Source of the DNA: Lytechinus variegatus
Lineage: Eukaryota > Echinodermata > Echinoidea > Temnopleuroida > Toxopneustidae
DNA length: 64,000 nt
Direction of reading: 5' to 3'
Assembly (NCBI RefSeq): GCF_018143015.1
Contig: NC_054742.1
Location: 14,305,632-14,369,631, forward strand
The notes beneath the pieces were generated by a model. It worked only from the letters and a program-made list of their open reading frames with translations, was not told where the DNA came from and ran no database searches. Positions within the stretch are counted from its first letter, which is position 1; each line of letters opens with the position of its first letter. Made by a program: the position numbers and the translations under genes. Shown here one piece after another: positions 34,300 to 48,700 of this stretch.

Positions 34300-35046
34300 T
34301 TAACCCTAAAAAGACTGGGGGGGGGGGCTGATTCAGCCCCCCCCTCGACATTTTTCGCGATAAATCTGCCGCGCAAAATTTTTTGACCGCGTCGCTCGCT
34401 GACTTTTTACTTTCAAGTCTCGCGCAACTTTTGAGATCAAAATTGTGACCCCCGGGTACGCGGTTCCAAAATTACGCAACATTTCGTAAGTGCATGCAGA
34501 CCCAAAATTACTCAAAAACGTGAATTTGTGTACAAATCCAATGCAAATAGTGTTCTTAGTCAAAATTCATAAATGTATCATTATTTTTCCTTTTACTGCT
34601 TAAAATCAATTAATTTTATCTTTTTTATGGTAGAAATAAAGTCCCCGACAATTTCCATTGAAAAAACAATAAAAAACAAAAAAGTCGAAAAACAAAGAAA
34701 TACATAAGAAATTTAGAAAACAATAGAATACATAAGAAAATAAATGTGATTTTGAAATTTTTTAAAAATCAATTTGATCAGATGCCTATCTAGAGTATGT
34801 GAAACAAAAATGAGCATTTCAGGGGCATTATTTTATTAATTAGAGCAAACTTATGATTTTACGCATAAATTAGCATAATTAATGAGACATGAGATTCTTT
34901 GCAGAATTTGATGTTATAGTTTTGTAAATAATGCCATGGGTAACGCATGTGTCAATTTTTCGTCGCGATCGCGCGATCGACGGCCGAGATCATAGCCCCC
35001 CCCCAGTCTTCTTAGGCATCGAAATAGCCCAGTCTATTTAGGGTTA
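34300..35046. mobile_element. MITE with TTAACCCTAAA ends and G-run/C-run subtermini
   Basis: TTAACCCTAAAAAGACTGGG at 34300 is inverted at the right end (AGTCTATTTAGGGTTAA, ending 35046). The G-run at 34317 is matched by a C-run at 34996. Inside are GTCGCTCGCTGACTTTTTA and AACAATAAAAAACAAAAAAG. Related pieces lie at 23110-23600, 27006-27100 and 36935-37275. No coding capacity. Confidence 0.8.
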
Positions 35047-36934
35047 AGTCACCTTTCATACTAGTCATTAATGGCTGAACTCTAACTGAACCTTACCCAT
35101 AACCAACCCTCTTATAAATAGCGCAGTGAACCATGTTTATGTAAATGGTAGGGCTGGTATTCAATTCAATACTTGGATTAGGCAAGAGTTTTATTTTGTG
35201 TTTAATTTGAATAAGAAATCTTGCATGTATTTGAATAATTACTGTTACTTATAAAATGTAACCCAAATTCTTACAAGCTTTGTGATGCTATAATGGGTTG
35301 CAGCTTATGGTTGCACCAAAGGAGCTACTTGATAATTTCGGGACAGCCCAACTCGGGATGATTGGGCACAAAAATATTTACCTGGCAATAAAATATCTGG
35401 GGACCGTTTCATCAACATTTTAGTCTGACAAGTTGTCAGATCTGACATCTTTCCTTGATTCTGATTGGCTGAGAGGCACTGTTACTATGGTAACTGTCAG
35501 ATAAAACGTCCAACAAGTCCTTTCATGAAACTCCCCTGATTTATAATTCTCTTCCATGAGTGCCTAGTACCAAATTCTTGAATATGATATTGAAAAAAAT
35601 CAAAGTATTGAATTGATTACTAGCTCAGTTCTAGAAAATGTTGGAAAAAAATGTTACGTGGGCCAGCCTATATCCATTTACTTGTTTTAGTATGTGCAGT
35701 GCTATTGTCTATTTCATTTTTATCAGTGAGTTCCATTTTTGTTTGATATTGCCTGTATTAGACACCAGTGTTTGTTTTGAGTTGATGTTTAACTTTTCCA
35801 ATTATGTTGCAATCTGACAAATCTTGAAGGAAATTGAGTTGAGCAAAAAATAATCTCTTTGGATGCATTTCATGAGAGGACTTTTCAGATGTTTCACCTG
35901 AAAATATTTGTTTTATCTGACTGATACCTATCCTTCTCATCCAGAAAGTTATCAGATCCAACAGATTGTCAGATTACAGATGTTGTTGAAATGCTACCCT
36001 TATATTCACAATCTTAAAACATTGAATTAGAAAAATACATATTGTCACTGGAGTGTTAAGCCTTGTTTCTTAAAATATGAACACTTTGAGGACAGCTCAA
36101 AACAGGGTTAGTGGCAATCTTCTTTTGCCCTATGAGATTTATCCACAGGAATTAGATTGTTTTTATACAATGTAAGGTTGCCACATTTCTAAATTACAGC
36201 TTTTTCTGAGTTGCCCCGAAAATATACAATTATTGAGGTAAAAGGTTAGCACCCCAGCCACGATTTGATATGCCTACTAGTCTAGCGTTTGCATATTTTA
36301 TGTGATATTTTATCTCTAAGATCTAATCATTAGAGTTTTGATTCACTGAGACCTCACTGCTTGTCACCTGTAATGTAATTCACAGATTTGTTAGGTTGTT
36401 TTCGATTATTGCGAATTTTGTTCAGCAAAGTTTCACTATTGTGATTTAAAGTTATATATAATCATGTTTACAGGACAGGTAAATCAAATCTTTTGAGACC
36501 ACATAATTCTGTTGGACTTAAGGAGAAATTTGACTTTGGTGATTATTCGAATTGTGGAAGGTTGACTAAAGGCAGTAACCTTCACTACACTTCCCTGTAA
36601 ATCTCTTTTTCCTTGTCCCTTCTCATGCAGTCTATCTGCCTCTCTCTCTTTGTTGCTTTCATGTTTCTTCTATATTTCTAGATTGAATGTGAATGCCTGA
36701 ATGTATAACAACCATCACAGAGTGTACAATTTTCCAACCAATTTGCTTCAAAAGTAAACTTATTTCTCTATTGTACAGGTAGACAGTCCAACTATGTGTA
36801 TATATAGATTGTATATATTTTGTATATTTCTACATCACACAGTGCCAATTAAAGTTTATTTGCTTTGTACAAATCTGTGTCACTTGTGCCATAGATATTT
36901 GAAAGCAGAAGTATGATTGCTGACGATTGGTGTT

Positions 36935-37275
36935 GACTCGGGTACGTGGTTACGAAATTATGCAATATTATGTAAGTGCATGTCAGACCCAAATTTTCAA
37001 AAACGTGAATTCATGTACAAATTCAATGCTTATTGTGTATTTAGCCAAAATTCATAAATGTATCATTATTTCTACATTTACTGATTGAAATTAATTTTGT
37101 CGTGTTTATGATCAGAATTGAGTCTGCAACAATTTCCAGTAAAAAAAACAGTAAAAACAAAAAGTAAAAAAAAAATATATAAGAAAACATTTGCGATTCT
37201 AAATTTATTTTGATGTATATTTGATCAGAATCTTACGAAGAGTCCAAATAACATGGCTCTTTTAGGGTTAAGGCC
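36935..37275. repeat. Fragment of the TTAACCCTAAA MITE family
   Basis: GACTCGGGTACGTGGTTACG, AAGTGCATGTCAGACCCAAA and AACGTGAATTCATGTACAAA follow the interior order of 34440-34530, and the fragment ends CTTTTAGGGTTAAGG at 37260-37274. The left end with its G-run is missing. It lies just past the possible distal ATRIP poly(A) site. Confidence 0.7.
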
Positions 37276-37940
37276 AAATCTTGCTATCCCAAGTTGATAT
37301 GGATCAATAGAGCAGAATCAAACAAGTATATAACTCAGAATTTCATAAAAATAAGCTACTAGTTACAAGACTTTGCTCAAAGATTTGATGATTTGGGGGA
37401 TCTCCACCTAATCAAACATTTTTGTAACAATGTATTTTTCATGAGGAATTTAACTTGGTTCAGCATAATTTGAGGCAAAAAAAGAATAGGGATATGTTTT
37501 ATGTTATTACAAAAAATATTTTGCAACATTTGCATATCACTGTTTTGTGAATATTTGCAAAAATTCAAATGACGGTTTATTTTCCATCAGATTTCAAAGT
37601 AATAGTTTTTTTTTTTACGTCTATTCAATCATGTTTTTGTAGGAATGGTCTTGACCAACCACTTGTGTTAATACAGTCTTATAAATGGTATATAATCTCT
37701 CTTGGTAGGATGACTGTTCTTGTGCAAGACATAACTTGTCTAGTGTTCCTATTAAAAAAGAACATTACTTTGTGGGGGGGGGGGGAGGGGTAACAAATAA
37801 AACGTCAATTTAACACATTTGTACCTATGATGAGATGTACATGTATGAAAAACAACAGGGAAGATGCAATTTAAACAAACATTCTTACCGGTACTACACC
37901 ACATAATGATGAACCTACACACAGTAAAGTCTAAAGATTT
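37276..37940. other. Intergenic space between convergent ATRIP and NEMP
   Basis: AT-rich with T- and G-runs (37772-37790). No gene, RNA or repeat end that I can support. Confidence 0.5.
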
Positions 37941-39721
37941 TACAAAATTTATTTATTAAAAAAGTCATCTTTGAAAGACTCATGATGAAAAACATTTGCA
38001 ACACAAAAAATTACATCATTAATAATTAAAAAAAACTGTAATACCGATAACTTGCATCCTGAATAATATACTTGGACTGCATGACCTCACATTGGCTTCT
38101 TTGACCTTTGAAGTTTATATCCTCAAAACTAATCCACGGCCATATTCTCAACTGAAAATTGTCTTAAGACAAATTTTTGTGTATCTTTAGAGTTACAATA
38201 AAATCTGTATTATGAAAATTCTCTTGTAACTTTCACTGAACGTGCATGGTGTCAGAGCTAAAATATGCATAAAGCTTAAAATTGGCACATAAATACTATG
38301 TACAAGATAACATATTGAGATAAAAGGTTTTCTGAAAATGTTAATATTTTTATTAAGTTAACTTCCTTGGAAAAAACAATAAAATTTACAACAGGTAGGG
38401 GGCTTTTGTAACTCGATGTTGCATGCAATGTTTATTGGTCAATAATTTCTTGCTGGATTCCACCAGAATATCTCGCTTCATAAATGAGACATTCCTAAAA
38501 CCATAGAGATGGATTGGCAGACTTATCAGCAATTTAAAAGATCTCATTCAAGTAAATCTTTTCAAAGAAAGTAAGACTGGGAAAACATCCACATTTTTGG
38601 GGGTTTTTTTCCGAAGAGATGATTCTATTAGTTTACCTAAGCATATAAAACCTTTAATGATTGGTTCATAAAATATTGGCCGTGTCAGAGATAAAATATG
38701 CAACATAATTGCTGAGTTGTGAGAATATTTATAAAAAAAAGTTCAGAGAATTTTCAGTATACCATCCAAGATCATTATCACTCATGCAAACCTGGACCAA
38801 GTTTAAAGTTGATCTGTCAAATGGTTCTATAGTTATCAAAAAGAAAATGAGACAGATGGACAACCCTACCCCCCCTTAAATAAAAATAAATAGACTGATA
38901 ATAAACAAATTGAAAACAAAAAATTTAAACAAAGAAAAAATAAAACAAATAACTGAATAAATAATAATGAAAAAAAATCTAACCATCAAAAACCTATCAT
39001 GTCCTGCACACGAGTGATAGATTTCATTGTGCACCTTGAGCATCTCTAAAGAGATGGATATGGCACCTAATAAATAGCATTTATCATTATTTCTTGGTGT
39101 TTACAGAAATTTGAGTTTGTATCTTAACCAAAGTCCATCAATCAATAAATCCAACACAAATACCTACAGAAAATAACGCTGTTTAAATGTTGCAAGGATC
39201 AATTGTCTTTGCTAACACACCTTTTTGCAAATATGGAACATTTTAGTATGCAGCCTTCATAGTGATGTGAATGCTGTTGTATCACTGTAGGAATCGTAGT
39301 TCCAACCACCTCCTCTAGCGGCCGTACATATTTGTTTACCGTTTTCCCCAACAGTAATACCTCCTTAATATGACGACATTGATTGACCCATTGAGTTTTT
39401 TGTTTTAAGCATCTTTGAGAATACCCAGTCACCTTGACTTGACATCCTAACACTACCATTGTGCAAAGAATGTTTGTGGCACTCGCACGATTGGCAACCG
39501 AGATCTTAGAATCCACCCTCGACAATAAAACAGCCAAAAAATGCCCAGCCTTGTAAGGGTTTAAAGTCTATCCTTGGTATAATGTCCAATGTATTCCCAA
39601 CACAGTACTGATCTATGGCTGTTTAAAATCATTGAAAACTGCACTGTTCCAGTTGGTCATAACATCTTCTGAAGCGATGCTGACGACTTCTCTCATTTCA
39701 ATGTTCTAGAGTGCTCTTAGG
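37941..39721 (-). other. Probable NEMP 3' UTR
   Basis: The NEMP stop codon is at 39722-39724. Reading down the minus strand, the first clustered AATAAA signals are at 37948-37957 (TTTATTTATT on the plus strand), which would give a 1.8 kb 3' UTR. A 112-residue minus frame at 39199-39537 lies in it (starting from TTG; first ATG inside); it resembles no family I know. Confidence 0.5.
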
Positions 39722-42700
39722 TCACCTGGAATCCTCTTCATCTGAACTGATAGCACTACTGCTATCACTGGTCAGTATATCATCTTCTGATATCAATGTA
39801 ATATCTGATGCATACAGATCAAGTTCATCTTGACTGACATGGCCCTCGCCTGATACAAACTCAGCAAACCTGAAAGAAGATGAAGCACACCTGTTTGGTT
39901 ATGTAAAACTTCACTATACATATGCAGTAATAATAGTGACAAAGATGAAGGGTATACATGTATTTCAAGAAAGGGCAAACATTGTAAATTCTTCTGACAG
40001 CAAAGACAGAGAATAGGAAGAGACTTCAATGTCCAATGCTATTCATGAACTATTAAATGGGCACGTATTCTGAATTTCTTTTGTTTATTTTATTTTTTTC
40101 TCCCTATGCTCTATTCGTGAAGAGAATTATTCTAGTTATCATTCCCAGACAGTTACGGATGATTTGACACCAAATGTGTTGATAAATTAAATCTGTAGGC
40201 CTACTGTTGGAGATGTACATGTATGTCAAAATTGGCTTTCAATAGTTAATCCACAACTTTAGACCAGATTTGAAATTAAACTGGAGTTCAGAGTATGGAC
40301 CATAGTAGGGAAGATGAAATCAGTTTTCAAAAATTGTGCAATACTAATAAATTGACAGAAGCCTGTATATAAACTTGCATTGATTAATCAATTTTCCCAC
40401 TCCCACTTGAGGAACCATTCTTAGACAAGTTTTTAGTTTCTTTATTAAAGCCCAGCTCACACCTTTGCGTTTTTAGCTTGCGTTCAGCTGCGTATTGCCC
40501 GAACGCAGATAAACGCAACACAACGCGATTAAACAATAATACGAGGTCAATACGCAGACCAACGTAGAGGCATTGCGTTCTAGCTCGCTAGTTTGAATTT
40601 TTTTCAAACTTCCGCAACTGAACGCAAGAGAAAAATCCATACGAGCAAAGACGAGTGGCAACCAGCTGATGCGAGCAAGGACGAGCAACAGCGAGCAGCT
40701 TAACGCAGGCCAACGCAGCGCTACTTTGAGCTGCGTTTCACTGCCTAAAGCTGCGTTACCAGCTCGATTTACCTCAACTTACCTCGCTTTAGCTCGCATC
40801 AACGCGTATCTCGTTGCGCTATACCTCGCACGCTGTTCGCAACAACAAGGACCGTTACGGATGTAGCTCGGTGCACTGCGTTCGTCTTGGATCTTAACTG
40901 CGAGTCTAGCTCGTCTTTCGCTCGTTTTACCTCGTTCCTGCTCATTTTAGCTCGTTCCTGCTCGCTTTGGCTAACCAGCACTGCGGATATCTGCCTTTGA
41001 CAGAGAACCCTCACTCATGAATTATTATTCAGTTAGTTCGTAGGCCGGGAAATAAAGATGCCGAAAATTAGAAAATCCATGACAAAGGCTTCAGCAACCC
41101 GAGGCCTGTCCCCCATTCCTGCTCCGGAGTCACCAGGAGTGGCAATAGCTGAAGATGCCGGGGATGACGAACTCGTGGAAGTTCAGCAAGAAATCAAGAG
41201 GCATACACATGCTTGAACGATTAATCTGACAGTCGCAGGGGTTTGGCGGAGAGTGGAAAGCAGGCACTGGAATCGATTGGCGAGAATTCCGAAAGCGTTC
41301 TCGACCACTCTCCTAGCCCGAGAGAGCCTGTAGTTAAAAACTCTCTCTTCTCTAGCCATAGCTGTTCTAGCATATGGCTTCATCAGCCATGTTCTCAACG
41401 GGAATGCCTCGTCTGCCACGATGTAGTAAGGGGTGTTCTCGTCGTCATTTGGCAGGGGCTCTGGAGGGGGTACTCCAAGGGTGTCCGATTCTAGGCGTTG
41501 CCTTAGTTCGCAAGAGTTAAAAAGCTGCGCATCTGACGTAGATCCCTCAGCTCCCACATCGATCCACAGGAACCTGTACTGGGCATCAACTAAGGCCATC
41601 ATAACTAGCGAATAAAAGCCCTTGTAGTTGTAAAAGCGGGACATCGGATGGCAATATGTTTGCCGTCCAAGGCTCCAATGGTGTGAGGAGCGTTCCACCG
41701 ATCTTCGAAGCCCTGTGCAACCGTTTTCCATTCTTGAGGACTGGTGGGGCACCTAACAAGCTCGTCTGAGAACTCCTCGATGATGGCAGAGCACACTTCA
41801 CGGACTATGAGTGAAATTGTGTTATCGGCTACCCTGAAACTATACATGAGCGTTTTTTAACTGTCCCCAGTGGCCAAGTGTCTAAGGGTGACGGCTAGCT
41901 TTAGTGCAGGTGAAAGAGCTTCCCTGAAGGTGTCCTGCTTCTCCAGTCTCCCATGGAGTCTTTGATCTAACTCACTGAACATTGCAGGACTTATTCTCAA
42001 ATAGTTTGCGAATGCTTCTTGGTCTTCAGCTTCTAGTTCCCTCATCAGCTGGTTGAAATGGCCCTGCTCATTCCTCCTGCAGATCCAAGACCGAATCCAA
42101 CAACTTCGAGGCCGGATACGACTTCGTCGATGCAACTCAAGCAGCAATTCCCTTGCGCATAATCGTCAGTGGCCTCTTCCTCTTCCAGCTGAAGCAAAAG
42201 CTTAATTTTTTGTATAGAAGAGCTTTGCAGAGAAGTCATAGTTCACAAAGCGATGTTTGCCTGTAGATTCGTCAAAAGATTATGACTAGTACCACAAAAT
42301 GATCATCACCGCTGCAATATACGACCACACGTGTACGCAGCAGAGCGAACTGTTACGCCGCGGAACGAGCAGCAGTCGAGATAAAGCGAGTGAATGAGCA
42401 GTGAGTCGAGGCGAGACGAGGTAGGGCGAGCGGCTAGCGAGCAACAAACGAGTGGCTAACGAGATAAACACGCAACGTGGCGAGCAAACTTCGTATTGCA
42501 TCGTACTGCTACGAGCAAAAGCGAGCTAGAGCGAGGTAAAACGCAACCAAAAGCGGCCATTTTTCGAAAAAAAGTACGAGCTATAACGAGCTCCATACGC
42601 AACAGTGTGAGGGCTGCCGAATGTTTTGCTGCGTCGTGCTGCTTAAGGCTGCGTTTAGGCTGCGTTCGGCTATCGCAGCAATACGCAGCTAAAAACGCAA

Positions 42701-45700
42701 AGGTGTGAACCGGGCTTAACACAAGACTTTGCATGTGACTTCTGATGCCGTACCATTTGGAACACCATTCTTAACATTAAATGTACATCAATGACCTTCC
42801 CAAAAGTGGTGGATATAAATCTCTGGCCCTTTACCTTTTTGGAGATTCCAATCTCGTCACCTCCTTCCAGGCATTGCATTTAGGACTGCTACAGTACTGC
42901 CTCAATTCCTCCAGAGCATTTCTTGTTTCTTCCCTTCCCTGTTCCTCAAACTCCTCAACAGTCAGAAGCCTAGGTTTGTATGGACGTGTCCAGATATTTA
43001 TACTCTTTCTGTTTATTAACACAATAATCAAAGTCAAATGATAAATATACATTCAAATGTGTTTTGTTGTAATAAATAAATATTGATTTCATGAATAGCT
43101 AGCCATCAGAGATTCAAACGCATCATATCTGTGGCAATAGAACGCATTCAGCAAGTTGAAACTACACGCATTTATCACCTAGCGGCACAATAATGTAACC
43201 ACATTGCAATGCACCATTAAAGAGTGCAACAGTACATTTTGGTCAGTATGTGTGTGATGGTACAAGTCTTGCACATTCAGCCTCCCTTCAGCTTGCGTAC
43301 AATTTGAGAATGCGTTGTTAAATACTCTTCATATATATATATATATATATATTCTAAGGGAGTGGTACCCAGCAACAGGTACCTGGTATGATTAAGTTAC
43401 AAATTTAAACAAAATTATAATTAGGGAAATTAATTCAAAATATATTTTCTTGATGACTATACACAACATTCTTACTTCAAAATTCAATTCCTCTCAGTAT
43501 TTTAAACAGCTAAAGAATTCATAGGGATACTTCATACAAAGCAACTTACAATGCTCCAATAGATCCTTGAGGTATCCATGAATACACCAATAAAATTGTG
43601 ATGATAGCTATAGAAGCACCTTCTAACTGAGAACAGTTGTAGATGCATGTTAGTCCAATAAGCTGTAAGCCCCATTGTAAGAGATTCTCAGTGCGCTTGT
43701 CAGTGACTGGACCATAGCGGTAGCAGACAGCAAAGCTGATCATTGAGGCCAGGATTATATAGCCAATGATGTAGCCTTTGTACTGGACTGATAGAAAATT
43801 GTCCACTATCCATCTCATGAAGAATCCAACCAATGCCCATCCTCCTATCAAGATAGACAGGGCACCAGATTTCTGGAATGGGAAAATATTGGAGAACATT
43901 TCATAGTTTGAGGTACAGGCCTACCAACTTGCACACATACAAAATAGGAGTGATTCATTTTAACAAGTGGAGTGCCTCTTGCAGTCTCACCTGCATTAGG
44001 CGATTCTATATAGCAGCAGTGCTGACTTTGAAAACTAATAAAATAATCATTCACACAATACATAATTCACATAAAGTTACAATACTACGTTCATTGACCC
44101 TAAATGACATTTGACCTTGATCTTGTGATCTAACATTTGTCAGTGATACTTGATTACCCCTATGCCCACAATTCATAGCATAGCATATTTCCCATAGATG
44201 ACTGTACGTAATATCTGGATAAAAAAAAGTTTTATTTCCCTATATAATATAATGTATATAAAAAATTCCCCCCCCAAAAAAAACTTTTAAATAGGATTAG
44301 TTGGCAGGCCTTTGGGTACTGAGTACCCAGGTAATAATGTTGCATTGCGTTTTAATAATGTGGATGGTAACAAATATCCACTGCCCAAGTTTAGTTGGAA
44401 TCAGAGGACTGAGATGTTGCTGCATGAATTCAATAACTATTAAACTCCTTGGAAAATGTTAATTAGTGTAGTTATAATCCAGGCCATTTTAAACTGATTT
44501 CAATGGGGCTAAAAGTAACAAAATGTTTGTATGGCCATATCTTCACCAACTTTGAATCAATTCATATCAAATTTGGTGTGAGGGGATTTGTCATCTAGGT
44601 TACCATGAAAATGCTGGAATGAAAAAAATGACATCACACTTAAGAGCTTCATAAATGATTCCTTGTTAAAGTAAAATCTCTTTGAATTTAAGAAATGTGC
44701 CCCACTTCAGAAAATTTGATATCTAAAAACGACTTGATTTTGTTTTCTCTTTCACTTCAACACCTACAAGATATCAGTTGACAAATGTTTATATACTACA
44801 TACATGTATGTTAAGTGATACTGTAATTTGCACAATTCTGTATGACTAAAATGTAAAAAAATATATATATCAATCAGTAAATCATTGATATTTAAAATAC
44901 CCTATTTGAAAGATAATTATACATGGATTTTTTTTGTTTGGGTTTTGAAAAAAGAGGGAGATTGTAAAAGTTGTCTATTACCTTTGGGACAAACTTGCTG
45001 AACACATAGATGAGAATGAGAAGAGATGCCAAAACTCCTATGGTGACTCCAGATGAATAGTGAAAGATGTAGTTCCTGATATAAAATTAAACATGACAAA
45101 TAGTATCAGTCAATGCATACACTACTGAAATCAAACTCCCTTTTCATGTCCAAACTTGAAATGAAATTTTACTAATCAAATTTGTGGCATTTTTTATTCT
45201 GTATTAAAGGGGAATCTAAACCAAATTTGTTTTTATAGGAAAAAAGTAAAAATTAAACAATATTGAACAAAGTTATAATTTTCAAAAGTTGTAAAAAGTG
45301 GCAATCACTTTGCCAATGGAGATATCATATTGGCCACATTGTCATTGGTGATGTCATCATCATCAAGGACTACTTTTCCATTTACTCCAATTGATGAAGC
45401 TTGTAAACCTGCTATCCGATCTCTAGTGTTTATACATGAAGTAGGCTAACAGATCGTGAAAGGTTGCAGCGCATCCAAAATCGGGCCGCTAGTATCATCT
45501 TGAAAGCACGAAAGTATGAACGAGCCACTCCTTTGTTGAAACATTTGCACTGGTTACCAGTTGACAAAAGAATTTCTTACAAAGTTGCATTGTTAGTTTA
45601 TAAGTGTATGCATAAAATGGCACCCGAATACCTCTATAGTTTACTTAGAGCGCCACACAGGCCACAGTACAGACTCAGTTCTAGCATGTCTAGTGAAGAC

Positions 45701-48700
45701 ACTTCAATTTTACACATTCCTAGAGTTGTTTCAAAATGGGGAGAAGCTATCTTTGACTTTTGTCGAATCATTTAAGAGACATATGAAAACATACTTATTT
45801 TTTGTTGCAGTGTAATTGCAATATTGGAGAGTAATTTGAATATGTAAAGTGCATAGAGCAGTTTTAATTGATTATGCGACATATACATGTAAGCACCAAT
45901 GTATTATTATTATTATATAACCGCTCAAAATTATTTTCTTTACTCAAATTATCATTATTTCATGGGAACATCAAACAATATGCTACCTTGGTTACACATG
46001 TATTTTGATTACTGCCCCAAGGGAATAGGTAGATATACTTAGGAGAAAACCACAAACCCTGATAATTAAGTAACTGGTACATGGCATGTGGAAAGTTGTC
46101 CCTCACATTTGTCATAATTTCATTACCAATTTGCCGATTGAAAAATTACATAGTCTTAGGGATCACAAGTTCAATACAGCCATAACTTTCTTATTGCTTG
46201 TCCGATTTCTTTATCAACTTTCACCACATTTGTTTTATGTATTTTTTTTTCTCTCACACAACATTTTATGACCAAGTTGGATTCCCCTTTAAAGATGAGT
46301 TTTGAATAAGCATTTGAAATGACCCAGAATTTATATAGAAGACAATCCTGAATTTATAAATAAGGAAAGAAATCTTAACACAACCCACAAATTATCATTT
46401 ATCACTATGAAGGTATTGAATCATAAAAAGAATGACATACCTACTAAGGGCTGGTGATATGAGGAAAAGTGTAAGACCAAGCAACAATAAACCCATATAC
46501 AGAACATCAATATCTGAGAATGAAAAAAAAAGTTCTTAAAACCAAAACAAAGAAAATTATAATAGCTAATCCTTAGTGATATATAACTTGGGTATACATC
46601 TACAATGCACTCTAAAGATGGTGAGTTTTGGTTTCCCCTACAATATGTAAAAAACAAAACAAAAAACAAATAAACAATGGTGGATTATGCTTTCTGCTGT
46701 CTCATGAAGATGTGAACTAATTACATAAAAAAAAAACATAGAACATATAGAAAAACAGAACCATGGTATTTTACTCAGTGTCAAAAGATCCTGAAAAAGA
46801 TGAAGATAATAGCATTCAGGTATTTTTTTCCTGCATAACTACTTGATCTACATGTACACTGAATGCAAAAATACTCCGTAGTCAAATGAATGATTCTGAC
46901 TAGTCTACTCTATTATTCACTATTATTCATAAATCATATACCGGTATCTCATCTCTTCAAAGCTTATATCAAGTAACAATATATGTTCAATTTTAGCAAA
47001 AATCTATAATGAAATGTGTATGCATTGTTATATAGTATGCTTGATTCTTAAATAATCCATTTATTTATGTACTCATGTCTCTCCCCTTTTGTTTTATTCA
47101 TTCTTAACTATTTCTTGCCATTTTGATATAATGTAAGACACTCACTACATATACATGGTCGCATGTCATAAGGTGGTCCAATTTCGTGAACAGGGTAAAA
47201 ATGGTCAAAATTTTTATTTTTTGATATGTTATAGCTATTACCATTCTCTAAATAATGAAAAAGTTTTAAGTCTCGAATACCTTTATTTTTCCTTAAAATT
47301 ACTAATTAACAGCTAATTATTACATAGACGTCAATGTAAATGTGAATTTTGAAATGTGTTTTTCTCAAATTGGACCTGCTGCATATAAAATGGTGTCAAT
47401 AGTTAATGCAACATTGGATCACCCTAGTATTTTGCAGTTATAATCTTTAAACATCAATAATTAAATCTGTACCAAAAATCAAATAATTATCTATTATTGT
47501 ATGCATATTAATTATACTAATTAATTAACAGTATTTAATTTCACATTTTTGCCCCAAAAATACCTGTCACTGTATTTATATGCTTGGCAAAATGACAATA
47601 TCATGGGTAGAAATGTTTGTTGCAATGATACACAACATTTGTAATAAAAATTAAGATTACAAGTTAGATAATTAACCAAATCTCTCTGGTTTACTAATTG
47701 ATTAGGTTGCAGATCCGAGCTGACATACACATGTATTCCATTGCTGCATATTTTCAAAATTGTCAAATTTTTATGACATTTAGTTGTTCCCTGCTTTAAA
47801 ACGCCCCAAAATATGAGGATAACAGTCATATTACATATTATAGTAAGTTGTTAATTAGGTTTAATTAATATTTTATCATTTACCACATCCACCGGCTCCG
47901 CCACCCCTGTTACTTCAAACTTAATGTGCTATACCGGTAGTTTTTGTTCCTGATATTGTATTGATTTAATTCATAGTAATATATTTAGCCTATAGTTCTA
48001 GCTTCAAAATGAGATATTACTCAATAAATTTGGTCAAGATGCTGTGATGTAGCAACAATTTATCCATGGCACCGTGCGGAAAATTGTTCATACGCCACCC
48101 TTTTTGCATACCCAACTTATGAAATGCGACCACATGTAAATAGGAGCCTTCAACCAATCAGCTTTGCTTTACGTTTGGCTCCTCCATATCCACATCTATA
48201 AATTTCTTTTTTCAGTCATTATTTCAGAATAAACTATAAGATTATAATTAGTATTTTCTTAATCAATAATTCTTTATTTTATAGATTCATATTTTATGGA
48301 TAATTTATTTACAATTGTCTATATTCCTTAGACATTATTTGTATTCAGTTGTCAATGTTAAATGTTGAACAAAAATAAATCCTTGAACTTCAAACACTGC
48401 AGTCCAAAACATATATTAAAGCTAGATACAAGACTTCCATTCGGACTCCTTTTCTATGAATGCCCCATCTGGACTTACTATGTATATCATTAAACAAGTG
48501 GAATGCCTCTGGCCGTCTCACCTGCATCATGCGGTTCAATATAGCAGCAGTGCTCACTTTGAATACTACTCTAACTCGCACAAGATGTTCAGTGATACAT
48601 GGTTACTCTTATGTCCACTTTTTATGAACTAGACTAATAAACTTACAGAGATATGATGGTTATTCAACAAAAAACCCCAACATGGCCAAAGTTCATTGAC

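Larger units (their letters stand above)
33068..36860 (+). other. ATRIP 3' flank and possible long 3' UTR
   Basis: No coding frame of note. AATAAA occurs at 33268-33273 and 33439-33444, about 200 and 370 bases after the stop, and either could end the mRNA. ATTAAA at about 36848 followed by a T/G-rich stretch is a possible distal site. The interval contains one MITE (34300-35046). Confidence 0.5.
40449..42716 (-). mobile_element. Harbinger DNA transposon with whole ends, in NEMP intron 7
   Basis: The terminal inverted repeats are AGCCCAGCTCACACCTTTGC (left) and the complement of a right end reading AGCCCGGTTCACACCTTTGC, continuing GTTTTTAGC. TAA flanks both ends (40446-40448, 42717-42719), the 3-bp TWA target duplication of PIF/Harbinger. 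Subterminal regions are full of ACGAGC/GCTCGT-type motifs in opposite orientation at the two ends. The encoded transposase is broken by a few length changes, yet the ends and target site are clean, so the insertion is probably fairly young. Confidence 0.92.

Noticed and set aside
41243-41615. Plus-strand frames inside the Harbinger element
   Set aside because: They are antisense to the transposase, whose DDE motifs read clearly on the minus strand.
43546-43899. NEMP exon 6 as a stand-alone 117-residue protein starting at MFSN
   Set aside because: The first nine residues are intron; a good acceptor (TTCCCATTCCAG) and matching phases join it to exon 5.
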